Shown here one piece after another: positions 36,101-44,626 of a DNA stretch of 64,000 bases. The position numbers were made by a program, and so were the translations under genes. The number at the start of each line of letters is the position of its first letter. Position 1 is the first letter of the stretch. The stretch comes from JAJRAN01 sp963827135 (lineage in GTDB: Archaea > Thermoplasmatota > Thermoplasmata > Methanomassiliicoccales > UBA472): the NCBI GenBank assembly GCA_963827135.1, contig CAWGZX010000006.1, positions 1-64,000 on the forward strand, in the 5' to 3' direction. The notes under the pieces are model-generated. The model was not told where the DNA came from, ran no database searches, and was given only the letters and a program-made list of their open reading frames with translations.

Positions 36101-37837
36101 TGCCTGCGCGTCCATCCTAACATCGTAATTGGCAACGGCCGATCCGTTACCGAATCCTTCCCAATACGCGGTGATATTGGAGGTCGCGAAGAGTGCGCCC
36201 TCGGCAGGAGAGGTTATGTTCACAACTGGGACGTTTCCGAATGGCAAGGTGATCGACACGCTCCTGTTACCAGAGGTGCCGAAGCTGTTGTTGCCCAGCA
36301 CGGAGTAGGTGTAGGTCTGACTCGCCGAGACGACGTCATCCTGGAAGGAGTTGGTGCCGATGTTCACGAACCATTTCTGGTCGGGGACGCCTCCTCCTGT
36401 TCTATAGACGACATACTTGCTCTCGGGCGAGGAGAGCAGGTCACCAGCGCTGTAGTTGCTGGGATTCCAGGTGAGCAGGACCTTGGGCCCGGCCCCGCTC
36501 TCCGCGTTGAGGCCACCGACAGGCCCGATGGCATAGGTCAAGGGGAACTCGTCCACCTGGCCGCCGCCGTTAAGCAGGTATGGGGTGTCGGAGATGCCAG
36601 TGTCATGCAGTCCGGGCGCGGATTGGTCGTTCCAGAAGTTGCCGAAGCTGGAATCGTTCCAGAGGTTCTGACCATCGACGAAGTCGAAGGCCTGGACGCC
36701 TCCCGCGTTGCAGTCCTTGAAGACGTTATGGTGCACGAACATCCCAGAAGTGTTGTAGAGAAGGTTGACGCCGTAGCCTGCGCAACCAAGGAACGAGTTG
36801 TAGGTCACGCTACCATCGAAGGTCTGGTTCAAGGTGATGCCCGTTCCGCCTCCGAGGAAGCTGTTGTGGAATATCCTAAGTCTGAGGTTGCCTGCGTTGC
36901 CGACGACCCCGACGCCGCAGTTGCTGAAGACGTTGTCCTTCACCAACGCATCGTTGTCATCCGTCATCAGGAAACCGGCGGACGTGCAGTTCAGGAGGAC
37001 GTTGTCGACCAGGGTGACGTTGTTCGAGTCGTAGTTCATTAGCACGCCGATCGTACCGACATTCTCGAAGGTGTTGTTGTGGACGAAGGTGCTCATCGAG
37101 CCTTGGTCGTTGAATATGCCCAATGTGCAGTTCAGGATATCGTTGAAGCCGATGCTGACGTGATCGCAGTGTTCGAGATGGATCGGCATCTTGACCTCGC
37201 TGATGACGTTCCCATTCACGACGGCGCCGGGGCATATGGAGAGGTTGACGGCCTTCGTGGTCGCCAATGTTGATCCGGTGTAGAACAAGGCGTTGTCCCG
37301 CACCTGCGGAGCAAAGGACCTCTCCATGAGGATGGACGTCTCGCAGTCGAAGACCGTGCAATCGAAGACCTCAACGCCTACTGTGTTGTTGCACCAGATC
37401 CCGATCATGGTGTCGTTGATCTCCAGGTCGTGCACCTTGAACGAAGTCCTGACGTTGGAGATGTGGACACCGATGCCGTCACTGGCGGTGTTGTTGATGG
37501 TCCAGTTCTGGACGATGAAATGCAGGTTCGTTATGTTGGCGATGTAGATCCCGACCGCTGCCCCGTCCATGTCGATCTGGCGGTCACCATTGGTGCCATC
37601 CAGGACATAGGGGTCCAGGGCTGTGCCGGTTCCGTTCCAGCCGTAAAGGGCCGCGGCTGCCACCAGATCGGCCTGATTGTCGATCCTTATGGTATCGCCG
37701 GCTCCAGGATATCCTCCGGGTGCGGGATCCGCCATTGCTGGCGAGACGGCGCTCACGATCGAGACCAAGCTGAGCAGCGCCACCAACAGCGCCGCGATCG
37801 TCATCCTATAGAATGCTCTAATTCGAAATCCCTCCAT
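33119..37837 (-). CDS. Giant NosD/Ig-repeat surface protein, intact
   Basis: 1572 residues. Signal peptide (MTIAALLVALLSLVSIVSAV), then a NosD/periplasmic-copper-binding-type beta-helix (about 45-440) with IDNQADLV, IDMDGAAVGIYI and repeated N-rich rungs. An fn3-like domain (about 450-540, VLLTWNPSNY) is followed by about nine Ig-like repeats (about 545-1330), each with a DTxxPxxxIxxP start and a W.G.D/R..D.AGN end. A Big_5-like domain (about 1335-1430, TIVFSEEMNPSTVTVALSPG), a regulatory-type beta-sandwich (about 1430-1510, VTGVIKDVNGNPIEGARVNM) and a C-terminal helix (WLIILVVIAVIALLALYFL) with a Lys-rich tail complete it. The cell-surface location is clear. Adhesion, or binding or cleavage of polysaccharide, is plausible. 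Confidence 0.9.
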   Translation of the reverse strand: MEGFRIRAFYRMTIAALLVALLSLVSIVSAVSPAMADPAPGGYPGAGDTIRIDNQADLVAAAALYGWNGTGTALDPYVLDGTNGDRQIDMDGAAVGIYIANITNLHFIVQNWTINNTASDGIGVHISNVRTSFKVHDLEINDTMIGIWCNNTVGVEVFDCTVFDCETSILMERSFAPQVRDNALFYTGSTLATTKAVNLSICPGAVVNGNVISEVKMPIHLEHCDHVSIGFNDILNCTLGIFNDQGSMSTFVHNNTFENVGTIGVLMNYDSNNVTLVDNVLLNCTSAGFLMTDDNDALVKDNVFSNCGVGVVGNAGNLRLRIFHNSFLGGGTGITLNQTFDGSVTYNSFLGCAGYGVNLLYNTSGMFVHHNVFKDCNAGGVQAFDFVDGQNLWNDSSFGNFWNDQSAPGLHDTGISDTPYLLNGGGQVDEFPLTYAIGPVGGLNAESGAGPKVLLTWNPSNYSAGDLLSSPESKYVVYRTGGGVPDQKWFVNIGTNSFQDDVVSASQTYTYSVLGNNSFGTSGNRSVSITLPFGNVPVVNITSPAEGALFATSNITAYWEGFGNGSAVANYDVRMDAQAWVDKNLLLTHTFFDVPDGNHLITVRVTNEALNTGFDTVNVMVDTQAPSLIITAPSEGYQNSTGSFTVVWSGYDITSGMRNYSLRVGSGPWINMGLATSYEVSGLENGTYVIDVLARDMAGNSVVKNVSVIVDKAAPVVTVILPTDGWFTSNVNFTANWTIADAVGVNTSWAMLINTTGSSSAWVNVTGLGSLWITNLNGGADLIDGIWQLVIASNDTLGNNGTTVSEFTVDTATPTIEILAPMNASFNNTGSVTVSWNAIDVNLDHIEYRIGNGSWVNVGSNTSQQLNLTDGTHVVEVRAVDMAGNNAVGTVTFVVDTVAPIISEVDPISGSYLNTNLPTISWDVIEAGSGVNDTMVSLDGVDAYIGSAKSYTPMVALSEGWHTFNITVWDNATNMNSTSIVFFVDTTGPVVVILSPVSGGYYNSSTMLAAWVGTDATGIAYYESKLDTEAWQYMGADTVRTLTLTEGVHTFSVRAVDNASNSYATSVSFMVDLTAPLLAIDFPGEGAMLAATDVMVEWTSYDDLTGIQNYSLQIDGQGWFDLPSSEVSYLFTNLSDGSHTVSVKAIDLAGNFALESIGFMTDVTSPYVVIDHPADGSMFGVDSIMVNWTAIDNATGLWFWWAWVDNEAPVNVTGELNHTFSALSEGSHTFYVKAWDMVGNSQEKMVTALVDTSAPVIDITDPSNLAHLNSRTLTVNFDVSDDYSGVKEIWVKLLTDEDWTSVGLEDYYDLTVPADTTTTPYTFMVRAQDLVGNEVTSQVQFFVDTVDPSIVSHVPVSGANGVLRGTGMTIVFSEEMNPSTVTVALSPGTVSGLFTWNAAKTECVFLPSSNLAYATSYTVDVSGRDVANNHLTGTVSWGFTTIAHVTGVIKDVNGNPIEGARVNMSQGTSFWVTALSDENGNVALDVPVGIYNLTISASGQKDLVRNDVVVTTGVNELEDLSMTPVDNWTWLIILVVIAVIALLALYFLYFKKKQGAKPEEKPKVEEQPKGKK

Positions 37838-37954
37838 ACCAGATTACTTCGACGTTATTATTGGAAAACCCATCAATGAAGGGGTATATAGACGTTAATC
37901 CAAGAAAATCATTGGCGAGAACCATCTGGCTCTAAGCTTATGCGCCTTGAGGCG

Positions 37955-38614
37955 CTAGGGCTTCCGCAGCACCACCTCATAGAGCTTCTTCACGAACGGG
38001 GGCGAGGTGTCATCGAACTCCCGGATCCACTCGAGCTCGTAGCCCTTGCTCACCCTCATCACCTTGCTCTCGTCGAAGAAATGCACCACGAAGCCCATCG
38101 GGTTCTCGTACATGTCCTCGCCGCACGGCGTGAACTTGCCATAATGCGGGTCGTGGATGTTGCGCACAGAGTAGATGTTGAGCCCCCCAGGACGTAGAAC
38201 TCGCAGGCATTCCTTCATGATGGCCGAGATCTCCGCCTCGGTCATCTCCATGGTGAAGAACATGTGCGAGTAGATTGCATCGAAAGACCCGTCGGGCAGA
38301 GGGATGCCGTTACGGACGTCCTGGACCTCGATGACGAAGCCCTTGTCAAGCTTCATCTCCTTGGACCTGTCGCGCATGTAGCAGACGCCGGTCTCGGAGT
38401 AGTCCAGAGCGGTCACGCTCAGACCGTTGCTGAGGAACAGCCAAGTGTCCCTTCCCTGGCCGCAGCCCAGCTCCAGTATCTTCCTGACCCCGCGCTGTTT
38501 GAAGACCTCCAAGGCCCTCATGCCAAGCTCGCTAGGCTCGGAGCCGAAGAACTCCTTCTGCTTGTACGTCTCGTCCCACTGGTGCTTCTGGTCCTTGCCT
38601 GGCGCTCCTTGCAT
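37955..38614 (-). CDS. Class I SAM-dependent methyltransferase
   Basis: 219 residues from ATG 38614. The longer frame to 38746 overlaps the next gene and was rejected. ILELGCGQGRDTWLFL gives the SAM-binding Gly-rich loop, VTALDYSE the acidic ribose-binding strand, and LPDGSFDAIYSHMFF and LRVLRPGGLNIYSVRN the later motifs. The sequence resembles tellurite-resistance/TehB-like or Methyltransf_25 enzymes. Substrate unknown. It lies 38 nt downstream of the HdrA-like FAD gene on the same strand. Confidence 0.85.
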   Translation of the reverse strand: MQGAPGKDQKHQWDETYKQKEFFGSEPSELGMRALEVFKQRGVRKILELGCGQGRDTWLFLSNGLSVTALDYSETGVCYMRDRSKEMKLDKGFVIEVQDVRNGIPLPDGSFDAIYSHMFFTMEMTEAEISAIMKECLRVLRPGGLNIYSVRNIHDPHYGKFTPCGEDMYENPMGFVVHFFDESKVMRVSKGYELEWIREFDDTSPPFVKKLYEVVLRKP

Positions 38615-38652
38615 GCACCTGTGATTCGCCTGGGCCGGGATATGCTTTTTGC

Positions 38653-39726
38653 TCACCTGAGGGCCAATGCATGACGATAGGCTGCCAGGGCCGCAGCCTC
38701 GCCCTGAGCGATCGAGTCCCGGACGTCCTTCGGTGCCTCGGCGCACCCAGCCACGAAAACGCCCCTGACCGAGGTGCTGGTGCTCTCGAACCGATCGTCT
38801 TCGCCGATCAGGCCGTCCTTGTCCGGCCTGAGGTCGAGCATGCTCAGCAGCTCGGACGTCCCTTGCGACGGACGCAGGCCAACGCTCAGGACCGCCAGGT
38901 CCACCGGGATCTCGTAGAGCTCCTTGAGCAGGGTGTTCTCCCCTACCACCAGCAGCCTCTCAGAACCTGGCCTCCTGACGATCATCGATGGCTGGCCGCG
39001 TATGAAGCGCACGCCTTTCTCCCTGGCCTTCTTATAGAGCGCCTCGTACCCCTTGCCATGAGTGCGGATGTCGATGTAGAGGACGTAGACCTCGACCGAG
39101 TTGTCCGCCTCCTTGACGGCGATGGCGTTCTTGATGGCGTTCATGCAGCAGACGGCGCTGCAGTACGGCACGCCCCTGGTCTCCACCCTCGACCCGACGC
39201 ATTGCACGAAGGCCACGGCGCCGACCGTGCCCCCGTCGCTGGGGCGCTTCAAGCCCTTCTGCACGATCTCATCGAACGAGGTGGACAGCAGGACGTTGGC
39301 CAGTTTCGGATAACCTAGCTCAGGGATCGCGCTGGCATCGATGGGCTCCAATCCGGTGGCGAGGATGATGGCATCAGCCTGCAGCGTCCTCCTCTGGACG
39401 CAACCTCTCGCATCGGCGTTGGGCCTGAGCTCCATCTCCACCTCGAACCTCCTCCCCGCCTTATCGACCGTGACGACCTCGGCGCTGAGCATGGCCTCGA
39501 AGTCCTGGGATGCCTCGAGCTCTCCCACGAACACATCGATGATGTCCTGGCCCTTATCCATGGTCGGAAAGACCGCCGATGATTTCGCTATCCTTCCGCC
39601 AAGCGACATCTCCCTCTCCACCAGTCTAACCTGGACCCCTTGGTCCACCAAGGAAAGGGAAGCGGCCAGGCCGGCAACGCCTCCCCCGATGACCAGTACA
39701 GTGCCCTTGGAACCCGTCGCGCTCAT
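38653..39726 (-). CDS. HdrA-like FAD protein without ferredoxin domains
   Basis: 357 residues. VLVIGGGVAGLAASLSLVDQ and RLVEREMSLGGRIAKSSAVFP match the FAD-binding domain of heterodisulfide reductase subunit A. FVQCVGSR and VPYCSAVCCMNAIKNAI are the further HdrA signatures with cysteines. It lacks the HdrA N-terminal domain and the 4Fe-4S ferredoxin repeats found in full HdrA (about 650 residues). Those parts occur in the protein at 52168-53334. A role in electron bifurcation or electron transfer to a disulfide or similar acceptor is likely, but no HdrB or HdrC is seen here. Confidence 0.88.
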   Translation of the reverse strand: MSATGSKGTVLVIGGGVAGLAASLSLVDQGVQVRLVEREMSLGGRIAKSSAVFPTMDKGQDIIDVFVGELEASQDFEAMLSAEVVTVDKAGRRFEVEMELRPNADARGCVQRRTLQADAIILATGLEPIDASAIPELGYPKLANVLLSTSFDEIVQKGLKRPSDGGTVGAVAFVQCVGSRVETRGVPYCSAVCCMNAIKNAIAVKEADNSVEVYVLYIDIRTHGKGYEALYKKAREKGVRFIRGQPSMIVRRPGSERLLVVGENTLLKELYEIPVDLAVLSVGLRPSQGTSELLSMLDLRPDKDGLIGEDDRFESTSTSVRGVFVAGCAEAPKDVRDSIAQGEAAALAAYRHALALR

Positions 39727-39853
39727 CAGCTCTCCCCGTGCCCACTACGCTCTACCCAATAGAAAATGCTTCCATCTCGTCCTTGGCAGCGCATCGGAGT
39801 TGGCACAGGATTAAAATCATCCCCTGCCCATCTGCTCCGCTGGAGCGGACGAT

Positions 39854-40603
39854 ATGCTGGAGATCGAGAACCTCCACGTCGAGGTTGGGGGACGAAAGAT
39901 CCTCAAGGGGGTCGACCTGAGCGTCATGGCCGGTTACACCAACGTGCTCTTCGGCCCCAATGGCTCGGGTAAGTCCACGCTGCTCATGACCATCATGGGC
40001 TTCAGCGGTTACAAGGTGACGGAAGGCAGGATACTCCTCAACGGCGAGGACATCACCAAGCTCTCCGTGACGGAGAGGGCGGACCTGGGCATCGGCATCA
40101 TGATGCAGAGGCCGCCCAACCTGGTGGGCGTGAACCTGCGCAACATGCTCCAGGTCACGGCCAAGGGCAAGCCCTCGGTGCAGGGCGCCAAGGACCTGGA
40201 CATGGAGAGGTTCCTGGACCGTGACGTGAACGTGGGCTTTTCAGGTGGGGAGATAAAGCGCTCCGAGCTGCTGCAGCTGGAGGCGCAGAACCCCTGCCTC
40301 TACCTCCTGGACGAGCCGGAGAGCGGCGTGGACCTGGTCAGCATCGAGCGGGTGGGCAACAAGGTGAAGGACCTGCTGCACGGCACGAGCTGCGCGGGCA
40401 GAAAGGGAAGGGTGGGAAAGGCCGCCCTGGTCATCACTCATACAGGGCAGATCCTTGACTACATCGAAGCGGACCGCGGCTATGTGATGTGCAACGGTAC
40501 GGTGATGTGCTCGGGGAACCCGCGCGAGCTTCTGCAGGAGATCAGTAAGATGGGCTACGAGGAGTGCATAAAATGCAAGCTGAAACTGACCACCGTGAAA
40601 TGA
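39854..40603 (+). CDS. sufC: SufC, ATPase of the SufBC Fe-S scaffold complex
   Basis: 249 residues. Walker A GPNGSGKST (about 35-43), signature SGGEIKRSELLQ, Walker B CLYLLDEPESGVDL and VITHTGQIL. The SufC-type LDEPESGVD Walker B separates it from transport ATPases. It hydrolyses ATP to drive cluster assembly on SufB in the cytoplasm. It ends with CIKCKLKLTTVK, a CxxC tail, and overlaps SufB (ATGA). SufBC alone is the common archaeal Suf arrangement. Confidence 0.95.
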   Translation: MLEIENLHVEVGGRKILKGVDLSVMAGYTNVLFGPNGSGKSTLLMTIMGFSGYKVTEGRILLNGEDITKLSVTERADLGIGIMMQRPPNLVGVNLRNMLQVTAKGKPSVQGAKDLDMERFLDRDVNVGFSGGEIKRSELLQLEAQNPCLYLLDEPESGVDLVSIERVGNKVKDLLHGTSCAGRKGRVGKAALVITHTGQILDYIEADRGYVMCNGTVMCSGNPRELLQEISKMGYEECIKCKLKLTTVK

Positions 40604-41805
40604 GGAAGAAGGCCGAGGAGGCCAAGGAGAAGAAGGCCGCCTTCGGCGAGGACATCGACCTCGAGAAGTTCAAGGAGGGCTCGAGGGACATCGAGAAGGT
40701 AAGGTCCCTGACCGAGCTGGGGGAGGAGGAGAAGAGGACGCTCCTCAACGCCGGCGTGATACCGAGCGAGGAAGGCCGCTCCGGATCCTTCGTGCTCATG
40801 GACGAGAGCGTGGTGCACTCCTCTTCCAAGATGCAGGGCGTCGAGGTGATGCCCGTCTCCGAGGCGATCAAGAAGTACGATTGGATGCGCGACTATTACT
40901 GGAAGGCGGTGTCGCCCGAGGCGGACAAGTACACCGCCCGCACCTACCTGGAAGAGGCGGACGGATACTTCATCCGCGCTTTGCCTGGGGCCAAGGTCAA
41001 GGCGCCGGTCCAGACCTGCCTGATGCTCAAGGGCAAGGGAGTGGCGCAGACCGTGCACAACATCGTCATTGTGGAGGAGGGCGCGGAGCTTGATGTGGTC
41101 ACGGGCTGCTCGACCTCCAAGGGTGTGGAGAAGGCATTGCACCTCGGTATCTCCGAGTTCTACATCAAGCGCAACGCCTCGCTCACCTTCACCATGGTCC
41201 ATAACTGGTCCGAGCAGATCGGGGTCAGGCCTCGGACCGTAATAGTCCAAGAGGAGGGCTCGACCTTCCTCAACAACTACGTCGCCCTTCGGCCGGTCAA
41301 GACCATCCAGACGTATCCTACGGCGCGGATGGAGGGGCGCAACTGCTTCTCCCGCTTCAACTCCGTGGCCATAGCCCACAAGGGCAGCGAGCTCGACCTG
41401 GGCTCCAGGGCCATCCTTTCCGGCGAGGGCTCGAGGTGCGAGATGATCTCGCGCACCATCGCCTCCGGCGGCAAGGTGATCGCCCGAGGCCAGATGGTGG
41501 GGAAGGCCAAGAACGTCAAGGGGCACCTGGAATGCCGCGGGCTGATCTTCGGCGAGGGCGGGGTGCAGATCGCCATTCCCGAGCTCGAGGCCTATGTGCC
41601 CGACCTGGAGATGACGCACGAGGCGGCGGTGGGCAAGATCGCGCAGGACCAGGTCGAGTATCTCATGGCCCGGGGGCTGAGCGAGGACGAGGCGGTGGGC
41701 ATCATCGTCCGCGGCTTCCTCGAGGTCGGGATAAGGGGGCTTCCAGAGAACCTGAAGAAGGAGATAGACAGCGCCATAGCCCAGACGGACATGCGGGCGA
41801 TGTGA
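40600..41805 (+). CDS. sufB: SufB/SufD scaffold protein
   Basis: About 401 residues from ATG 40600, which overlaps the sufC stop; an in-frame start at 40564 or 40573 would add 9-12 residues. The SufBD beta-helix core shows TVHNIVIVEEGAELDVVTGC, the GSTFLNNYVALRPVKTIQT stretch, GRNCFSRFNSVAIAHKGSE, and the C-terminal HEAAVGKIAQDQVEYLMARG, LSEDEA and FLEV motifs with the metal/cluster-relevant His and Glu. It forms the Fe-S assembly scaffold with SufC. It converges with the glycosyltransferase gene 2 nt downstream. Confidence 0.93.
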   Translation: MRKKAEEAKEKKAAFGEDIDLEKFKEGSRDIEKVRSLTELGEEEKRTLLNAGVIPSEEGRSGSFVLMDESVVHSSSKMQGVEVMPVSEAIKKYDWMRDYYWKAVSPEADKYTARTYLEEADGYFIRALPGAKVKAPVQTCLMLKGKGVAQTVHNIVIVEEGAELDVVTGCSTSKGVEKALHLGISEFYIKRNASLTFTMVHNWSEQIGVRPRTVIVQEEGSTFLNNYVALRPVKTIQTYPTARMEGRNCFSRFNSVAIAHKGSELDLGSRAILSGEGSRCEMISRTIASGGKVIARGQMVGKAKNVKGHLECRGLIFGEGGVQIAIPELEAYVPDLEMTHEAAVGKIAQDQVEYLMARGLSEDEAVGIIVRGFLEVGIRGLPENLKKEIDSAIAQTDMRAM

Positions 41806-41807
41806 GC

Positions 41808-43070
41808 TCAGCGCTCTCCATCGCTGAGTTGCGCAAGACGCCTCGCCGCCTTCGCCGAGAGGATGTCGTAGGACCTGTGCTCCAGTACCCAAGCCCTGCC
41901 CCTCTCGCCATACTCGTCCAGTTTCTTTGGATCCGCCAGGAGCCTCTCCAAGCCATCGGCGACCTTGATGTGGTCGTAGTCCACGAGCAGACCGCATCCG
42001 CTCTCCTCCGCGACCTGCTTCTGCTCCGGGATCTCGTGGTTGGCGATCACCGCGCGGCCAGCCGCCATGTACTCCAGCATCTTGAGGGGCGAGCTCTTGA
42101 GGTAGAAGTCCAGGGGGGGCACCAGGCAAACGCCAACGTCCCCCGCGGCGATGAAGTCAGGGACCTTCTCCGGGGCGACCCAGCGCGTGAAGACCACGTC
42201 CTGCTTCATCCCCATCTCCTCCACCATGGCGATCAGGCTCTTGGTGTCGTTGCCGTCCCCGACCATCAGAAGCTTGGCCGGCCTCCTCCTCCTCAGCTCG
42301 GCGAAGGCCAGGATGAGCATCCTCAGGTTGCGCGCGCGGTCGATCATGCCCGAGTAAACGATGACCTGCGAGCCCTCGAGCCCGTAGCGCGCCCTCATCG
42401 AGGCACCGTCTGGACTCAGGAATCGCTCTGGCCGGACGCCCTCCTCGATCACGGATATCCTCTTTTCCTCGACGCCGAGCCGCAAGAGGTCGTTGCGCAA
42501 CGGCTCGTTGATCGGCAAGATGAGGTCGGCCCTATGGATCAGGCGCTGCACTAGGACCGCCTCGAACCAGGAGATCATCCTCGCCGACCACTCCCGCCTT
42601 CGAGCCTGGGTCAACCTCGAGGCCAGGTTCTGGCCGAGAGGGTTCTCCATCTGGAAGACGATTTGGCTGCCGTACCTCCTGCGCAAGTAGAGGGCCTGCA
42701 GGCCATCGAACAATATGGCCGGAGTGATGTCATTGCGTAGGAAGATCAGATCGCATGGATCCTTCCTGAACTCGGAATCGACCAGCCCGAACTTGTGGAG
42801 ATGGTCGAAGATCTTGTAGATGAGGCTCCGCCCCTCCCTCATGGGCACGAAGAAGGTTATTTCGTCTCCTTGCTCGGAGCGCTCCGGGCTCTTCAATGTG
42901 AACGAGGGCAGGACGCGCACCACCCTGATGCCGTGCTTGGAGACCTGGCTCACGATCTCCACCTCGGGCGGGATGAAGGTCATGTGCTTGTAGTGCCTGA
43001 CTGCGCTAGGCAATATCATGAACAGGCTGAGGCCCTCCTGCATATCGCCACCCATCCTGTCCTCCAGCAT
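41808..43070 (-). CDS. Family 4 glycosyltransferase
   Basis: 420 residues, GT-B fold. The C-terminal half has EEGVRPERFLSPDG, VIVYSGMIDRARNLRMLILA, LLMVGDGNDTKSL, and the EX7E-type region SSPLKMLEYMAAGRAVIANH (about 325-350) that binds the nucleotide-sugar. The N-terminal half is a Rossmann-like acceptor domain (VEIVSQVSKHGIRVVRVLPSF). It probably builds an envelope or extracellular glycan. Acceptor and sugar unknown. An alternative start is the Met at 43055. Confidence 0.9.
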   Translation of the reverse strand: MLEDRMGGDMQEGLSLFMILPSAVRHYKHMTFIPPEVEIVSQVSKHGIRVVRVLPSFTLKSPERSEQGDEITFFVPMREGRSLIYKIFDHLHKFGLVDSEFRKDPCDLIFLRNDITPAILFDGLQALYLRRRYGSQIVFQMENPLGQNLASRLTQARRREWSARMISWFEAVLVQRLIHRADLILPINEPLRNDLLRLGVEEKRISVIEEGVRPERFLSPDGASMRARYGLEGSQVIVYSGMIDRARNLRMLILAFAELRRRRPAKLLMVGDGNDTKSLIAMVEEMGMKQDVVFTRWVAPEKVPDFIAAGDVGVCLVPPLDFYLKSSPLKMLEYMAAGRAVIANHEIPEQKQVAEESGCGLLVDYDHIKVADGLERLLADPKKLDEYGERGRAWVLEHRSYDILSAKAARRLAQLSDGER

Positions 43071-43315
43071 GATTATGATTCAACCAAACTCAATTCATTC
43101 TTAATAAAGAAATCTGCATTTTATACGTTCATAAGAATGAGGGAGGCGTGCCGCGCTTCCGTCGCGAAAGCCTTTCATCGCGCGATTCCCTGCGCCGTTG
43201 TCGCGCACCTAGCTTACCGCAGAGCGCGGGAGCTCTCTCTCGATGACATGAGAAGGCGTCCAGCTCGCAAGGTTTTATTTAGCACAAAGGCCATCCAGGT
43301 AGCAAGGGATTGGGG

Positions 43316-43783
43316 ATGTTTAGAGCAGACTCTTATGAAGAGGACCACGAGATATCGATATTTAATGCCATTCAGCTGGCCAGTGCCAGCAAGGACAAAG
43401 AGCTGATCCAGTTTTTGGTGAATCCGCAGGTTCTGGGCATACTATCCGTGACGGGGCGTCGGAGCATGACCGTGAACGACATTTCGCACCACCTAAATCT
43501 GCCATTGGCGACCTGCTACAAGCTCGTCGAGCAGATGGTGGAGCTAGGCCTCATGGCGAGGGTGGGCACGACCCGCACCTCTTCCAGGGGCCGGGCTGCG
43601 AACTACACTTCTAGCCTGAAGAGTGTCTCTCTGCGGATGGTGGACATGAACATCGAGGCCGTCGTTACTTGGAAGAACGGTCAGGCGGAGTCCTTCCGCC
43701 GCGAGTTCCGCTTGGGCGCGACAGACACCGAGGCTATGATCATAGAGCACCGGGGCGCATTCACCCAGATGGGGCAGCTCTGA
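43316..43783 (+). CDS. Winged-helix transcriptional regulator
   Basis: 155 residues. Residues about 28-95 form a winged helix of the ArsR/MarR type (NPQVLGILSVTGRRSMTVND, ISHHLNLPLATCYKLVEQMVELGLM). A C-terminal beta-rich region (SLRMVDMNIEAVVTWKNGQAE) probably dimerises or binds a ligand. ATG 43316 with GGGGATG-type spacing; a TATA-like GGTTTTATTTA lies at 43271-43281. It is upstream of the ATP-cone nuclease gene and on the same strand, so it may control it. Confidence 0.82.
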   Translation: MFRADSYEEDHEISIFNAIQLASASKDKELIQFLVNPQVLGILSVTGRRSMTVNDISHHLNLPLATCYKLVEQMVELGLMARVGTTRTSSRGRAANYTSSLKSVSLRMVDMNIEAVVTWKNGQAESFRREFRLGATDTEAMIIEHRGAFTQMGQL

Positions 43784-43837
43784 GAAGGGCGACGGGATGG
43801 CCTGGTTGCGCCTCTCCGCTTGGTCCAGGTCGCGCTC

Positions 43838-44626
43838 ATGAAGGTAATCAAGAGGTCGGGCGAGAGCGAGGAGTTCGATAGGAGGAAGACCATCGCCGCG
43901 GTCGTCCGCGCCGATGTGCCCTTGGACGAGGCGGAGGGCATCGTCGACAGGCTGGAGTCGCAGCTGTACGAGGGCATAACCACCGAGGAGATCTACCGCC
44001 GCGTGCACGACATGCTGCAGGGGCGCAAGGCCGCCCGCTTCAGCCTCAAGAAGGCGTTCCTCAAGCTCGGGCCAGAGGGGGAGAACTTCGAGACCTACGT
44101 CTCTAGGCTCTTCCAGATGGAGGGCTTCAAGACCGAGACCAGGCAGATGCTCGACGGCAGTTGCGTCAGCCACGAGGTGGACGTGGTCATGAGCAAGAAC
44201 GAGGAGCGCGTCATGGTGGAGTGCAAGTTCCACAATTCCTTGGGGGTGCGGAGCAACATCCAATGCGCCCTCTACGTCTACGCCCGCTTTCTGGACCTCA
44301 AGGACACCTGCAATCTGGACCGGCCAATGCTTGTAACGAACACCCGCTTCTCGTCGGACGCGGAGCGTTACTCAAGATGCATGGGCATGGACCTCATCGG
44401 CTGGAGGACGCCCGAGGACTCGGGCCTGGAGAGCCTCGCCACCAAGCATCGACTGTTCCCGATCACCGTGCTTGACCTCAGGCGCAGCGACCAGACCGTG
44501 TTGTTGGCGCATCGCTTCATCGTGGTGGACGATGTCCTGGACCGGCTCGCGGACCTGAGGATGCTGCTGCCCAAGGATTCCGCCAAGGACATCGAGTCGC
44601 AGGCTAGGGAGCTACTTGGAGGCTGA
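43838..44626 (+). CDS. ATP-cone plus PD-(D/E)XK nuclease-like protein
   Basis: 262 residues. Residues 1-85 are an ATP-cone (MKVIKRSGESEEFDRRKTIA, GITTEEIYRRVHDML), the nucleotide-sensing fold known from ribonucleotide reductase and NrdR. Residues about 90-180 are a restriction-endonuclease-like domain: FETYVSRLFQMEGFKTE, then SHEVDVVM and VMVECKFHN, which give the Asp and Glu-x-Lys of the PD-(D/E)XK active site. It resembles Mrr-type enzymes, so DNA cleavage under nucleotide control is plausible. The C-terminal part (about 185-262) is unassigned. No methyltransferase partner is nearby. Confidence 0.82.
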   Translation: MKVIKRSGESEEFDRRKTIAAVVRADVPLDEAEGIVDRLESQLYEGITTEEIYRRVHDMLQGRKAARFSLKKAFLKLGPEGENFETYVSRLFQMEGFKTETRQMLDGSCVSHEVDVVMSKNEERVMVECKFHNSLGVRSNIQCALYVYARFLDLKDTCNLDRPMLVTNTRFSSDAERYSRCMGMDLIGWRTPEDSGLESLATKHRLFPITVLDLRRSDQTVLLAHRFIVVDDVLDRLADLRMLLPKDSAKDIESQARELLGG

